A DNA stretch of 64,000 nucleotides from Anagrus nilaparvatae (GCA_022575985.1 JAKSXM010000246.1:11860001-11924000), one strand, 5' to 3'. Shown: positions 1 to 19,212, counted from the stretch's first letter. Program-made: numbers and translations. The notes: generated from the sequence alone by a model not told the origin.

Positions 1-268
1 TTGACTGATTTTTTGCTAAAACAGCAGGACTTATCAAGAAACCAACGAAATTATAGTTTATCAACTTAATAAAAATTATAGTAAATAAAGTGTATAATAT
101 CAAATTCATAATAATGTAATTTGTTAATATAATACTTCTTACAACTCCAAAAATATTTTTGATTTTACATTTCTGCCAAAAGAAAGGCATTCAAGTAATG
201 CGAAATTTGTTTAATATTGTTTTTAAACCATTTTTTCGTGAAAAATTGTTTAAAACCTCATTTCGAAG
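1..268. other. Upstream region and 5' UTR of the MKK7 gene
   Basis: AT-rich sequence directly before the MKK7 start codon. I see no TATA box at a convincing distance and no ORF. It probably holds the promoter and 5' UTR. Confidence 0.4.
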
Positions 269-5690
<5,422 letters not shown>

Positions 5691-8600
5691 CATAAAATAA
5701 ATAATGCATCATTAAATACATCACCTGTGCCATATTTTAATAAAAGTAAAATTTTAAATTTACCTATTTTAAAAATAAATGCTGATTTTTATAATAATAA
5801 AACAAAAGTTTGAAAACGCAGTTTAAAATTAAAAAAAAAAAATTAATTTTTGGCACGAAATGAAAATAAAGAATTTTAATAACTAATTTTTTATGCGCCT
5901 AAAAAAAAAAAGGATTTTAATGTAAATAAATAATTTTCATATTAAAAAAAAAAAAAAAATAGAAATAATGAAAATTTTGCACAATGATTTTAGAATAATT
6001 GTAAATAAATAAATAAACATTTATTTATTTTACATGATAATAATAATGCTAGATACTCAATTTTTTTACTTATTAATTTGTTTTTATAGTTAAATTGAAA
6101 TAAAATAGCTTATTTTTAATACTAAAAAAAATATTAGAATCGTTTTATGATAATAAATAAAAATAAATAAATAATTGCATGCAGATCATGTATGTTGTTC
6201 CTAAATATAATTAATTAATTAATCTGATTTTTAATATATTGTTTTTTGTTATTAATTTTTATTATCGTATGTAACTGAATTCTTTGTTTTTATAATAAAA
6301 TTCAGTTTTCTTTTTTTATTTAAAAAATTAAAAATTAAAATTAAACTGTTAAATTGCATTGCTTAATTTTGTTAAACAATTATTTGAAAAAAAATGTATG
6401 ATCCTAATTAACTAATAATAGATTTCTCTACAGAGCATACCAAAAAACTTGTTTAAAAATTCAAGCAACCTAAATTTACAGTTTAGTTGGTAAACAATAA
6501 TTTTATAATTATGTAATAAATATTGTCACAATTATATTAATGTATTTTACTATATTTCTATCATATTATACGTATTTAACGAAAACTATATTTAAAAAAT
6601 AATCTGTGTTAAAAAAGAAAAAAAAAAACAAATATATATAGGTATATAACCTATATTTTTAAATTTTAATCAAAAAAAAAATTATTTATCAATAAATATT
6701 ATACTTATAGCTTTTTTAATAATAATTACATATATTTAAAAGTCTTTTAAGCTTTTAATGCTTTTATTATATTAATTACAAAAAAAAAAAAACTGCAATA
6801 TTTAGAGTACTTATATGTTAGCGAAGTACAAAATGATTTATTTTTTATTAATTTTTGTTAATTTATACATGTTTTAAAGATATTAAATAATAGTAATTTA
6901 AAAAAAAAATATATATTTTTTAAATTTTAAATAAAGAAAACTTAACCTATAATGAAAAAATTGTACCACAATTATAGTGCAATCTGCAATTTATTATGTT
7001 TTTAATTTTTAAATAATATAATACAATTTTAAAAAATTTTTTAAAATTATATAATCAAATTAATTAAGTTTTATATAAATATTGTGCAATGTGAAATTAA
7101 ATTTCTGTTATTTTTTTTAATTAAAAATTGCAGTAGTAATTTTGATTGAGCTTTATATTGTCTTTTAAAAAAAAGAGCTTTTTGCTAAAAATAAATTATG
7201 TAATAATTAAAAATTAATATACTCAAGGACCAGAGAATATTTTAGTAAAATATTTTCTTTTGATATTTTAGTTAGAATATTGAATTATTTCTAATAAAAT
7301 AAATTTAAAATTGTGTTTTATGGTCTGCATACCTATCTATATTTATAAGTCATGTAAATACATTTTTTACAATTACTTTTTTGCTTAAAATTTTGATTAA
7401 TAAAGCAAAAAGTAATTTGTACATTGTAAATAAACTTACATTTCTATAAAAAAAAGAGTTCAGAGTTTTTTTTTATTTAAAATTTGATGTTTTATTTTTG
7501 TTTATAGCTAGATAACGTGTTGGTAAATGACAAAATCACTGTTTTTAATTAAAAAAAAATTAAAATACCCATACCAAACTTATTTTATAAATATTTTAAT
7601 ATGCTGCCATTAGAAAATAAATGCGAATCTAATCCTTTATTAATTAATAATTAATAAATAAAAAAAACTGAAGCTCAAAAAGTTTAGGCCCCTTAAAATA
7701 TTCTATTTCTAATTCTAAACATCGCGGTCATAATTAATTTTAATTTTACTTCAAATTCCAATACCCTTTTAAAATGAAAAAAATGCCCTGATTTTTAATA
7801 TCTGAATTAAGCTTTTATTAAATATTCTAATTTCAAAGCTTTTATTACAGAAAACAAGGAAGTAAGTATTCGAATAATTCAATTTAAAATTACAGTAGAA
7901 TATATAATACGATCATTATTTTATATGGCATAAAAATTTGTATGTACGTGGCAAAATAATTTAAAATTTGCAAATATTCAAAAAAACTACAAATGAATAA
8001 AATTTTCAATTTTCTAGCATTTCATTCAGAATTTTATGGCTAAAAGAGAAAAATTTACTCCAAATTATGGTACAAAATTTTGTGCAATAGTTTTATCGTA
8101 TCATAAACCCGGCCCGTATCTGAGCAATCAATATGGCCACTTTTGTCTGCGCTTACATATAGTAAAATACGTATGCGAGCGTCGGCTCATCGTATCTGTA
8201 TAGGGCAAAGTATTTTTATGCGTAAAAATTTCGTAAAAATACCGGTCTTACATTAATTATATAATTTTTAATTTTATAATAAATTATAGTTAATTAAACA
8301 AGTTGAATTTAAAATATTTAGGGTCGTAAAAATTTTTGTAATTTTGTTCACTCTTATCAGTTTTATGACAATTTCCAAAGATTTCCGGGTTACATATTAG
8401 GGTGCGAAGTTTTATATTTTGAAGTATTTTTAAAGATGTCTGTAGACTGTGCGAAAATATGTGTATTTATTGAATATGGTTTGAAGACAATTCTTATCTT
8501 TTATTTCTTAAAGCATTAAAACAGTTAATTAATACATAGATTTTGTTAAAATTTTAAAATTACTTAAAAAACAAATGTAAACAAATATTTTTCAAATAAA

Positions 8601-8710
8601 AAAAAAAAATAAAATAAAAATTTTTCACCGATCTATAATAATTTTTTAAGCACATAAAGCTTAAATAAATAAATTGAAAATGCATTCGAAACGCATTTCT
8701 CTGTAAAACA
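5691..8710. other. Intergenic, AT-rich; MKK7 3' UTR and upstream of G9a
   Basis: The first part, with AATAAA-type motifs and A runs, is probably MKK7 3' UTR. From about 6000 to 8080 I see only AT-rich sequence. A GC-richer patch with several CpGs at about 8105-8250 is a plausible promoter or 5' UTR for the methyltransferase gene. A candidate non-coding first exon ends at 8768 before a strong gtaagt donor. Confidence 0.45.
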
Positions 8711-8761
8711 ATGGCAAATGAAATTTCCATATCCTCTTCATTTGCGGGTATTACAGTATAA
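8711..8761 (+). promoter_or_regulatory. Possible uORF or alternative first coding exon of G9a
   Basis: The ATG at 8711 opens a 16-codon ORF that stops at 8759-8761. If transcripts use the strong donor at 8769 (gg|gtaagt), it is a complete upstream ORF. If they use the weaker donor at 8748 (g|gtatta), its first 37 nt join 9172 in phase and extend the methyltransferase N-terminus by 13 residues plus DDR. The sequence alone cannot decide. Confidence 0.35.
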
Positions 8762-9179
8762 TATATGGGTAAGTTTTATAATAATAAAATTTATTTTTAT
8801 AAAAATTTGTACTTTGGAATTTAAATTTTTTGAATTAAAAAAAATAAAAATTTTTGCTAAGTTTACCTATGTGCCTTATTGTATTTACGTCGCATATATC
8901 TATAGTGTGCATTATGGCATACACAAAAGTATGGCACTCATATATTAATTCGCAGTCCGATTCTCGTAAATAGGCAAATTTTTTCTAAATATTTTATTGG
9001 CACAATATTTTCATTGAATCTTAATTTTTCTAAAAAAATTCTAAATGTTAATACCAAAATGAGATTTTTTAAGCTTTTAAATAAAATTCAAGATCTTCAA
9101 ATAGTGAATTCGCATACTTAAAAATTAAAAAAAGAAATTTTTTTAATTTATTGTAATTAATTTGCTTCTAGATGATAGA

Positions 9180-12100
9180 ATGCCTGAAATTGAAGTAAAT
9201 TTTTCTTCAGTTGAGAATAAAAAAAATGAAATCAGCCTAATTGTAAATCAGTCAAAAGAAGTAATTAAAAGTGAAATAAGCAAAAAAGTTGCTAAAAAAA
9301 GTATTAATAATGGAATCAAAAGTCATTACTCTTACAAACCAGCAAATAACGAACCAATCAATGTGTCAGTTAATAAAAATGATAATTTACAAAAATCTAC
9401 ACCAGCATCCACCGATATTTTTACAAAAAATAGTTCTACAAATAATGAGAGTAACAATTGTATTGACAAAGACATTAATTCTTTAGAAATTGTACAATGT
9501 TCACAAGCAGAAGATGTAGAAGATCAAGATGATGAGTTAAAAAAAGATTGTGTTGATCCTCTCAGTGTTTCAACATTTGAATCTAATAATGTAAATACAG
9601 ATAGTAGTAAAATAGTCAAAATTTCATGTGAATTATTAACTGAAATTTCAGTTGAAAATATTAATTCAAAAGAAAATTCTGATAGTAAAGTAAATAATTT
9701 AATCTGTGATAAAAATCAGAAGCCAGAAATAATAAATAGTTTTGATAAAACTAATGGTATTGATGGTGCAATATTAGATCAAAATAAAATAAATAAAAAT
9801 GATTCCCAGATAATTAATGAATTACCAACTCAAAATAATGAGGAAATAAATAATAAAAATATTAATGGAGATTTAAAAAATAATCTTAATTTTAAAACAC
9901 CAGAACCAAATTCTGATAAGGAAGATGACAAAAAAATTGGATTAAGGTATTGTTAAATCACAATCATTTTATTAATACAAAGTAATTTTCATTTATTTGT
10001 AAAATTAAATGTCCATTTTATTATAAATTGAAGTTACCTTATAAATTAGAATTTAGACAGTATGGATACCCGACAGTATAGATAGATATTTTAAACAAAA
10101 CGAATTGCTTGAATCCTTTTCAGTATGATTTTATTAGATAAATTTAAATTTTACCGAAAATTTTACTTTATTTTTTAAATTTTTGTTTATGGCAATTTAT
10201 AATTAGAAAAAAAAAGTTAATATTTTTGATAATTTATAGCATAGAACAAGGTTTAAAACGATCTGCCAGGCAGCAACTAAGAGATTCAGTTAAAAGTACT
10301 GTTTTAGCAAACGCAATGGCTAGAAAAGAAAAATTTAATTGTACAGAAGAAATTGTTAAATTTAGAAAACGTAGAAAAATAAGACCAAAAAATATTATTT
10401 TTCAAGAATTCAGCCCAAAAAAATATGAATTCAATAATGGAAGTTTATTCAAAACTGGCGCCATATTAAGTATGATACCAATGTCACCAACGAAAACTGA
10501 AAATATCCCTAGATTAATACCAATAACTAAAACGCAAGAATTTAGTAACCCTAAGTTGAATGACTGTTTCAAGGATAAAAAAATTGAAATTAGTAACGAT
10601 TTAGAAAAAAGTTTTATAAAACCTGTGATGTTAAATTTAAAAAAAGATAAATTAAAACCTAAGGGTACAAATACTGCAAGGAAAGCAGTAAGACCATTAA
10701 TTTTAAAAGGTATAAAAAATTTAATTTTTAGTCAATTTATAAGTTTAATATTTTTTGTATACACAACAAACATTTTTTTTACATTGTTTCTTCTCTAAAC
10801 ACGTTCGTTGCCGATGTGTTTGCCGCGTTAATCCTTTACGGCTTTTTTGGGCCCTCGATTATTCAAAAAAAAAAGTCCTTCCTTTTTATCTTTTATTTAT
10901 TAAAATTATGCTCAAAAATAACAAAAATATTTATTAGTTCTAATATTTTAGTGTTGCAACAAACATGTTAGACAGCAACAAACTTAAAATAATTATTATT
11001 TTTATTCATGTTATTAATGAATTAATTTTCATTATTTTTTTTGATAGATGGGTTAAATTCGGATATCGAACCAATAAAATCCATGGAGTTACTTGAAGGT
11101 ATAAAAAATAATTATTTCATTTTTACTTAATTTATCACTAAAATAATTAACCTTCAATTTTTAAAAATAAAAGAAGATGTATCTCCACTAAAAAGGATTC
11201 GTAGAAATACAATTCCAAGTCCTAGCCCTGCAGAAGGAAATGCATCAAAACCAGAATCAACAGCTATTTTAAGTGACAACAAAGTTACTAAGCCTGAATC
11301 AGAAGAAGTAAGTATTTATATTTTTTATTTTAAAGCAACTGGTTACTTTGATTAAATTTTAATAATACATTTAAACATTATAATATGTTTAAAAGATTTT
11401 CAAATCATTTTTTTTTAGTGTTCTATTTGGACATTATAATATTTAAAACGCTCTAACAGCAAGTTTTTTTTTATAATATAGAATAATGAAGTTATGAAAT
11501 GTCTTTGTGAGGTCAAATCACAGTTATTTGTTACAATAACAAGTTCCGAAGCACCTTTATATTGTACAGCTTTAGATTCTATTGATAACAGAGTCGTTGG
11601 TTGTTGCAATAAAGTTGACGGTGAAGATGTGGCTATGAGAAGACCAAGTACACGAGTACCTTATATTATATTATGCAGAAATCATAAAGAAAAACTTATA
11701 AAACACAAATGTTGCCCAACATGTGGTTTCTTTTGTACTCAAGGAAAAATTGTATTATGTTCAAATAGTCATCAATATCATCACGGATGTGAACTAGTTA
11801 TTGATAAAAAAAATTGTTGTCCTCATTGTGGTAGTTCGACATATTTTAATTTAGATATTTCCGTAACTGGTAATAAAAATAATGAGTCCCTAAAAGATAT
11901 TCAAAAAACAGAAGTTGCTAAAATGTGTCTGAAAGGTGCAGCAGATAACTCAAAAGTTCCTGAAGAAGTGAAAATGTCTTCTACTTTTTTAATTAGCCCT
12001 GAATTACTTAAAATTCCTGAACCAAATATTAATGGTACAAAAACAGAACGTTATACAACTTTGAGCTTATTTAAAGCAGCTAGGAATGGTGATGTTGAAA

Positions 12101-14646
12101 AATTAGTTAATATTTTAGGTAATACAAAAAATTAAAACAAAAAATGATTCGAAATAAAAGTTTCATTTCATCTTATAGCTTGTGGTTATAATGCTAATCA
12201 TATGTATCAAGATCGTTCAAATCAAACTGGTTTACATGTAGCTGCGGAAAAAGGAAAGTTAGCATGCGTACATGTCTTAGCCCAAGCTGGTGCACAATTA
12301 AATTTAATGGATAAGAATCAATTGTCTCCATTAATGTTAGCAGCAAGTAATGGAAAAACAGAAGTAGTTAAATATTTATTGAAACTGGGTGCGGACGCTT
12401 CATTAAAAAATGTTGATGGAATGACAAGTCTTCACTTGGCAGCTAAAGCTGGTCATGTAAATGTTTGTGAATTAATCTTAAATGGGTGGAAACAATCTAA
12501 ATTAATAGGTAAATACTATATTAACAATTTTATAATATTTGATCAATTATTATATATTAAAATTTTATTAGATTCTATTGATGATGGTGGTTGGACAAGT
12601 TTAATATGGGCATGTGAATTTCGTCATATTGACGTAGTAAAATTTTTATTAGCAAAAAAATGCGATCCTTTTATCAGAGATACTGAACAGAATATTGCAC
12701 TTCACTGGAGTGCTTACAGTGGCAGTCCTGAAATAACAAAAATACTTCTAGAAAGAGGTTCTGATATTCATGCCACAAATGTTCATGGAGATACGCCATT
12801 GTAATTATGACTGATTTTAATTTAAAAAAATTTTATTACTTTTGTATTAATGTGAAATACACATTTTTTAGGCATATTGCTGCTCGCCAAAATTGTTATG
12901 ATGTTTGTGTTCTTTTATTAGCAAAGGGCGCAAAAGTTGATATTGAAAATCGTGCTGGTGACACTGCTGTTACTTGTTGCAAAATTGAAGGTGATACTTT
13001 AAATGCATTAAAAATTAATGCTTACATTAATCAAAAAAGCAACTTTTTGGGAAAGTCTCTAAAAATTTTAACTAAGTACGAATTTTTTTCTTCACTAAAA
13101 TTCTTTTATATTAATAGAGAAAAATTAACTTGATTAATATAATTTATTAACAGTGACATATCTCGTGGAAGAGAAATAAATCCAGTGCAATGTGTAAATT
13201 CTGTTGATTCTGATACTAAACCGACTGATTTTATTTATGTAACTGAAAATTGTTTTACTAGTAATATTAATATCGATAGAAGAATAACTTCCTTGCAATC
13301 TTGTCGCTGTGAGGATAATTGCAGTTTAGATAAATGTCTTTGTGGCCATCTTAGTATAAGATGTTGGTATGATGAAGAAGGAAAATTAATTCCAGAATTT
13401 AATTATATGGGTATTTATAAAATTTTACTATTATATATGACTAATAAATTTTACAATCGAAATCAAAAACATAAGTTAAATCATTTAATTAAAATTTACT
13501 TAGATCCCCCGATGATTTTTGAATGTAATTCAGCATGTGACTGTAATAAAATTACATGCAGCAACCGAGTTGTACAACATGGAATATCACAAAGATTTCA
13601 ATTATTTAAATCTCCGGATAAAGGTTGGGGCCTGAAAGCTTTACAATTAATAGAAAAGGGTACTTACGTTTGTGAATATGTTGGAGAAATTATTTCAGAT
13701 TCCGAAGCTGACAATCGAGAAGATGATTCCTATTTATTTGACCTGGATAATAGAGTAAAAATAAAAAATATCTGTATACAAGCAGTTTTTAAAGAGCGTA
13801 TTTTATTAAATATTTTTTTAGGATGGAGAAACATATTGTATTGATGCACGAAGATATGGTAACTTAGCTCGTTTCATAAATCATTCATGTGCTCCGAATT
13901 TATTACCGGTAAGAGTTTTCATAGAACATCAAGATCTTCACTTTCCACGAATAGCTTTTTTTGCCAACAGAGATATCGAAGTAGATGAAGAATTAGGGTA
14001 AGAAAATAGTAATCTTCAAGACAAAATTTAAGGGGGTTGACTATAGATTGAAAACGGTGGGAAGATTTAAGAATTTATGTGGCAACACTTTGTGTATAGA
14101 GTATTACACCAAAAAATACGCGTGCCTTAATAAACATATAATAATGTTGCTATATTTCAAATATTTTTTGTTTTTTGCTAATTTAAACCAATTGATGTAA
14201 GCAATCGATTGCCTCTAATTTAATTATGTCAAATTTTTTTTGAAATCGTATATTTAGAAGTCGAGTTATAAAACTTTTCTATTTCCCATAAGAGCCTGCA
14301 TAAAATATCAACTTTTGGGCTCAATAACTCAAAAATTAAGCGGTCTAAATTCATATTTTGAAAAGTGATTTTAGATGGTAAATACTTAAATCTGGCTAAT
14401 TTTTAGACAAATTATATATTTTTTCAATCTGTGTTCAACCTCTTTAATACAAAAATAATCCTAATATTTCAATTCCTTTTTAGATTTGATTATGGTGAAA
14501 AATTCTGGATCATAAAGTATAAATTATTTACATGCAGTTGTGGTGCAGAAAATTGTCGATATTCCGATAAAATGATAGAGTATACTTTAGATACATATAG
14601 AAAAAAAATACAACAGAAAAAATTCTTAAACCGAAACAAGTTTTAA
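9180..14646 (+). CDS. G9a: G9a/EHMT histone-lysine N-methyltransferase, 12 coding exons
   Basis: Nuclear enzyme that mono- and dimethylates histone H3 lysine 9. Coding exons: 9180-9946 (acceptor 9171), 10240-10709, 11048-11098, 11174-11307, 11482-12118, 12179-12508, 12572-12800, 12872-13075, 13154-13410, 13504-13754, 13822-13997, 14484-14646. They sum to 3,669 nt (1,222 residues) and are in phase throughout. Order: Asn/Lys-rich disordered N-terminus (1-470); EHMT-type Cys-rich RING-like region (about 478-560, CPTCGF, CCPHCG); ankyrin repeats (about 670-930, including [14 protein letters not shown] and HWSAYSGS); pre-SET zinc cluster ([23 protein letters not shown]); SET with [35 protein letters not shown]; post-[13 protein letters not shown]. 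An upstream ATG at 8711 could add 13 residues through a weaker donor at 8748 (G|AT phase fits). Confidence 0.95.
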
Positions 14647-16656
14647 AAAATGTGAACAAAATTGAAGTTTAAATTAATATTTTTACTGAAAGTTCTGCAA
14701 AATATAGCATTTCGTTGTGAATGACGTAACAAGTACAAAATTACTTGATAAAATATAATTCAATATAAGGATTTTAAATCAGCATAATTTTATATTAAAA
14801 AAAATACCTACAGTTCTGTGTAGATGTTTAATCTATAATTAATTAAACAGAAGTCTGATTTTTTATTATAAATTTATTAATGCTAAGAAAAGTGCTTGCC
14901 ATTTATTGATACCAAGAGAATCGTTATTTTGAAATTCATTTTTAAAAAGTTAGTAAAAATCTTAGATCATTCAGAAACGATTTCTCAATTTTTAAATCTT
15001 TATGTAAAACTTTGCTAATTATTTTCAAGTGTAAAAACTAAAATTTAGAAAAATATTTTCGCGGTAATTAGTAAAAAAAATTCCCGAATAAATAAAAAAA
15101 TTTAAATTGCAAAATATTTTTGCATTTTTTAGGTAAAAAATTTTCACACCATTGTGAGAATGTGTTCTATAAAAGTTGTTCATGTAATACATGCAAAACG
15201 AAGTGATTTTATATAGGCATTACTAATTAGAAAATTTTAACAAAATTTTTTTTCTCGATATTGCAGTATATTCTAATTTTAATTACTTTTTGGGCTAAAT
15301 TTACAGAAAAGGTTTATGTAGTATGTTATATGATCATTATGTTATAATGTATCTAGCCAAATCTTTTTGTTACAAAATTAGATAAAAATTATTAAAAAAA
15401 GTTGTGAATTTTTTTTATACAAAATAATTAGGTAATTAATATATTTTACTCAGTTTAATGGGTTATACTAATGAATTTATATTTTAATTGTTATTAATTG
15501 TGCAAAATTAAATGCCACATAAAATAAATACATTTTTTTGAATGTATTGAATTTGACAAAATAAAATTTCAAATTAATTTATCAATTGGTTAAATAAAAT
15601 CTTTTTTTTTCTTTTGATTTTTTTTTCATTTATTAATGTGTTTGCTGTGGTAGATTTTAAAACTATTTAAAGCACATAGGGTTATGGGTCAAAATGATCC
15701 ATGCTGCAGCTAGCATGTTAATAACTCATTGCTTTATACAGAATAATTGTATAATTTTAAAAACTATATTTTTTATAAGCTATTACTATATTTTTGATAT
15801 TGTATAGCATTAAAATATCAATAAATACCTTTTAATAATGTATCTTGAAAAAATTCAACGAATATAATTAAATTTATCGATTAGTTTTAAAATATACTAT
15901 GGTACATATAGTAACTGTTTAATTGTAAATATTTTTAACTTTTATTTTTAAAAAAACATTACATATGTAAAAATTATATTACATATTAATTTATATTTAC
16001 AGATTTAATTAATTTTTTTTTTTTAATTAACTAGAATTTATTTAACAAAGTATTTTAAAATAATGTCAATTATTTAGTATTAAAAATTTGTAAAAATAAA
16101 TGAAAAAAAAACTTTTAAAAATAATTTATATTCAAAAATTTGTTATTTAATTAAGTAATTCGAGCATGTGCATGAGTATATTGTTAATTGTAATAATTGT
16201 ATACAATTTTTCATGTGTTTAATTACGAAGTATACATGTTTAAAAAATTATTATTGCAATTATATGCTAGTAAAATATTTCTTGTATGAAATTAAGAGAA
16301 TCGTCAAATAAAATATCTTTTAAAAATATTTATTGGCTCTAAAATGTTTGAATATAACAGAATTTTCTCAAATGTGAACTATTTCTTTGTTACTTTTTTA
16401 AAAATTAAAATTTTTTAAAATTTTCTTATCGATTTAATATAAATATAGGCATTATTGTGTTCATTTTTTTTTTTTATCTTCAAGGAAATATAATATGTCA
16501 TGAATTATGCAAATTATACATATATGAAACTAATTTCAGATGTAAAAAAATTTTTTGGTTACAAGTTAAAACGATGTTAAATTATCTAAATTTCTAGTGT
16601 TTTATGAAAAATATATTAACATTAAAAAATTTGTGAGGAAAAAAAAATAAGTAAAA
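14647..16656. other. Intergenic, AT-rich, nothing recognised
   Basis: About 2 kb after the methyltransferase stop. It should contain its 3' UTR. I see no ORF of note, no clear inverted repeat and no RNA gene. Confidence 0.5.
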
Positions 16657-16785
16657 ATGAACGATTTTGTTCATAAAATTTTGGATAAAACTATTGGAAA
16701 TACATTTGGTAAGGACGTTACTTGCAGAGAACCCATTGATCCCTGTGATGCATATCAACCAGGTTCATTAGTAGAAATTGGCAGG
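16657..16785 (+). CDS. Unidentified exon-like ORF, Cys-containing small protein start
   Basis: The ATG at 16657 opens a stretch with balanced amino-acid use (CREPIDPCDAYQPGSLVEIG), unlike the AT-driven ORFs nearby. A donor at 16786 (AGG|gtagga) is in phase 0 with an acceptor at 17063. Joining them gives a 52-codon continuation ending at 17217-17219. Another donor lies at 16798 (gtacgt). It could also be an alternative 5' exon of the MICOS gene downstream, whose exon 2 is entered in phase 0. I do not recognise the protein, and the second half (17064-17219) is unconvincing. Confidence 0.4.
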
Positions 16786-17084
16786 GTAGGAAATAATGTA
16801 CGTCATATTCCACTTAATTTTTATTATTTATCTAATAATTTTTCGCAATTTTTTATTGTTTTCATTCAAATGGCTAGCTTTTGCCAAAAAAATTAATATT
16901 AGGTACTCAGGCGATCTATTTTTACATACGTACTTCAAAATTTAGATTTACAATAAATATTTTTGTGTTTACAACCCTCATTATTTTCTATTTTTTCATG
17001 TGTTGAAAATCCTTTTGCAAAATTTGATTTGCTTATAAAATTCAAATTTATTTTATATTGTAGATCAAGGTCAATTTCCTCATA

Positions 17085-17194
17085 AAGCTTTTCGGGTTGA
17101 TCACATTACAATGCTTTAAGTATGGGGTTCTCGTGGACAGTCCCCATCTAATACATGTTATTTTTTCCTATCACGTGATCAGCCCGAAAACCCT
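17085..17194. repeat. Short inverted repeat upstream of the MICOS gene
   Basis: The arms 17089-17104 and 17175-17190 (ttttcgggYtgatcac and its complement) match at 15 of 16 bases around a 70-nt loop. The right arm overlaps the palindrome atcacgtgat, which contains a CACGTG E-box core. This may be a small MITE remnant or a regulatory hairpin. The following sequence to about 17290 is GC-richer, has a CCAAT and a GGCGCC, and may be the MICOS gene promoter. Confidence 0.45.
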
Positions 17195-17412
17195 TATTAT
17201 ATGTCCATGTGCATGGTAATATGGCGCCCCCCAATGGTAGGAAGTGTCCTCCATACAGTATGATTATGTGTTACGAAAAAGTGTCTTGTGAAACTTAAAA
17301 TAATAATATGCTGTCAATTTTAGGCAAAAATTTTATTTTTAAATAATTAATTATTTTAATTTTAAGTTTTTATTTGTTCGTAAAATTACTAGTAAAAAAA
17401 AATTATTTAAAA

Positions 17413-19212
17413 ATGAATAGAATGAAGGTAAATTATAATAATCAATTTATCTTAACCTAAATTATTTGTTATGAACTTACTCGAACTACATATAAAAAAT
17501 AATTTTTTCAATGAAATACATATAAATTTCAATGTTTTAATTGATTCTTAGCTAAGTTAGTTGTTTACTGTATAATAAAAATTAAATTTCAGTTAATGAA
17601 GAAATTTATTATGCCCTGCGGGCTTTGTGCTGCTGTGCCAGCAATCAAAGCAGCAAAACCAACTGATGATGGAGGTAATAAAGTTAATAATGAAAAAAAT
17701 TTAATAAAACCATCAGAACTACCAATTTATACATTAGATAAAACAGAAAAGAAAGAAAGTTTAAGGTAATAAAAATTTATTAATTTTTACTTGGCCAGTT
17801 TTTATTAATTATATTACACTTATAACAGTAATGACAACGAAAAACCAAATGTATTAGAAGAAGGGATTGGTAGTGTACGAAGATCAGTTAGCGATTTCTT
17901 TAAACAATTTACTGATTATACTGACTCAGTAGCTAATGTGATAAACACTGGAAAGGAACATAGTAAAAGTGTGTATTTAATTATTTAAATATTATATGGA
18001 GTACATCAAATAATTTTAAATTTTAAAAGTTTTAATATTGTAGTCACATTGGAATATTTACGAGAAGAAAGCAATACCTTACCTAGAATTGGAGCTGTAG
18101 GACTTGGTGGTTTATCTGGTTTAATATTATCACTAAGAGGAGGAAAATTCAAAAGAATAGTTTATACTAGTACTGGAGCTTTATTAGTTGCTAGTATTTG
18201 TTATCCAAAAGAAGCTCAAGAAGGAGTTGTTTTAGCAAAGTATTATGCTAATGTAGGATACAATTTTTTTTATGGAAGTAAGTAAATATTTGAAATATGA
18301 ATTTTTTATTTTAAATAATCTGATAAACTTTGGCTAAGCGTGACCTTCAAATTTTATTATACAGCTTTTTGAAAAATGTACAGCATTAAAGATTGGAAAT
18401 TTTTTTATTAAAGAAAATAATTTATTTTAGTTAAGCCTGAAGATGGAAAGCCATCAGAGATACCTTGGCCAGAAATTCCAAAAATACCAACAAATTTTTC
18501 TGAATTTTCAGAATTAGCTAGTAACACAGGTAGTTGGGCTGTTTCTACTGTTGGTGACTTGTTTAATAAAGCTACTGAAATGGTTTCAGGATCTGCAGAG
18601 GTATACTGTTGTGTCAAGAAATCCATCCTGCCAATTCCTTATATAAAAAGTTTATTTCCTTTTCCAGATTTTCCTACAAGCTAAATTGTTATTTTTTTTT
18701 TCCAGTTATTTTTGCAGTTTTTAAAACATTAGTCTCAACTAAATTTTTAAAATATTAAACCTTTAAATTTTACATCATATTTTAAGTTTTTAAAAAATAA
18801 CATTAATTGAATCAGTTGTTCTGATATATAATTTTACAAAGATTAAATTCTTATGAATCATCAGGGTTAAAAAAATTTTTTTTACTAATTTCAGTAAAAG
18901 ATAATTCAGTAAAAGAAGAAGAAAAAAATGATAAGGATAAAGATATTCGTGATGTTAACTATGCTCATGAGTCAGAAAACATTAATTCAGTAACTAATTC
19001 TGATTATACTCCATCCCCAAATCCTAATGAAAAACAAAACAGAGTAACTTATTTCCCAGAAAAGTAAAATAATTAGGTATAAACTGCCTTTTCCTTATTC
19101 CTTGTCGTTTTATAAAAATTACATAAAATTGCTTAAAAATAAAATTTACATTAATTCTTACAAATTTTTTTTTTAGGAAACCAAGAAAGATGGAAAAGAA
19201 AAGAAACAGTAA
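17413..19212 (+). CDS. MICOS complex subunit MIC26/MIC27 (apolipoprotein O family)
   Basis: Inner-mitochondrial-membrane protein that helps form cristae junctions in the MICOS complex. Coding exons: 17413-17427, 17593-17765, 17829-17968, 18044-18277, 18431-18600, 19177-19212. They total 768 nt (255 residues) with all phases fitting. Family marks are a short N-terminus leading to MPCGLCAAVPA, the conserved LIKPSELPIYT segment (compare LVKPEQLPIYT in APOOL), and the Gly-rich membrane helix GAVGLGGLSGLILSLRGGKFKR. The second hydrophobic stretch STGALLVASICYP follows. The C-terminus from the last exon is ETKKDGKEKKQ. Other ends are possible: read-through of exon 5 stops at 18682-18684, and an alternative exon lies at 18895-19067. 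Length is in the family range. MIC26 versus MIC27 is not decided. Confidence 0.9.
18895..19067 (+). other. Candidate alternative C-terminal exon of the MICOS gene
   Basis: An acceptor (tttcag) at 18894 opens a 57-codon frame rich in Lys, Asp and Asn that ends ...VTYFPEK and TAA at 19065-19067. It needs an upstream exon ending in phase 1. A donor at 18530 (ACA G|gtagtt) inside exon 5 gives that phase and would replace the last 24 residues of exon 5. It is an alternative to the 19177 exon. Confidence 0.45.

Noticed and set aside
18408..18626. 72-codon minus-strand ORF
   Set aside because: Shadow of MICOS exon 5 on the other strand.
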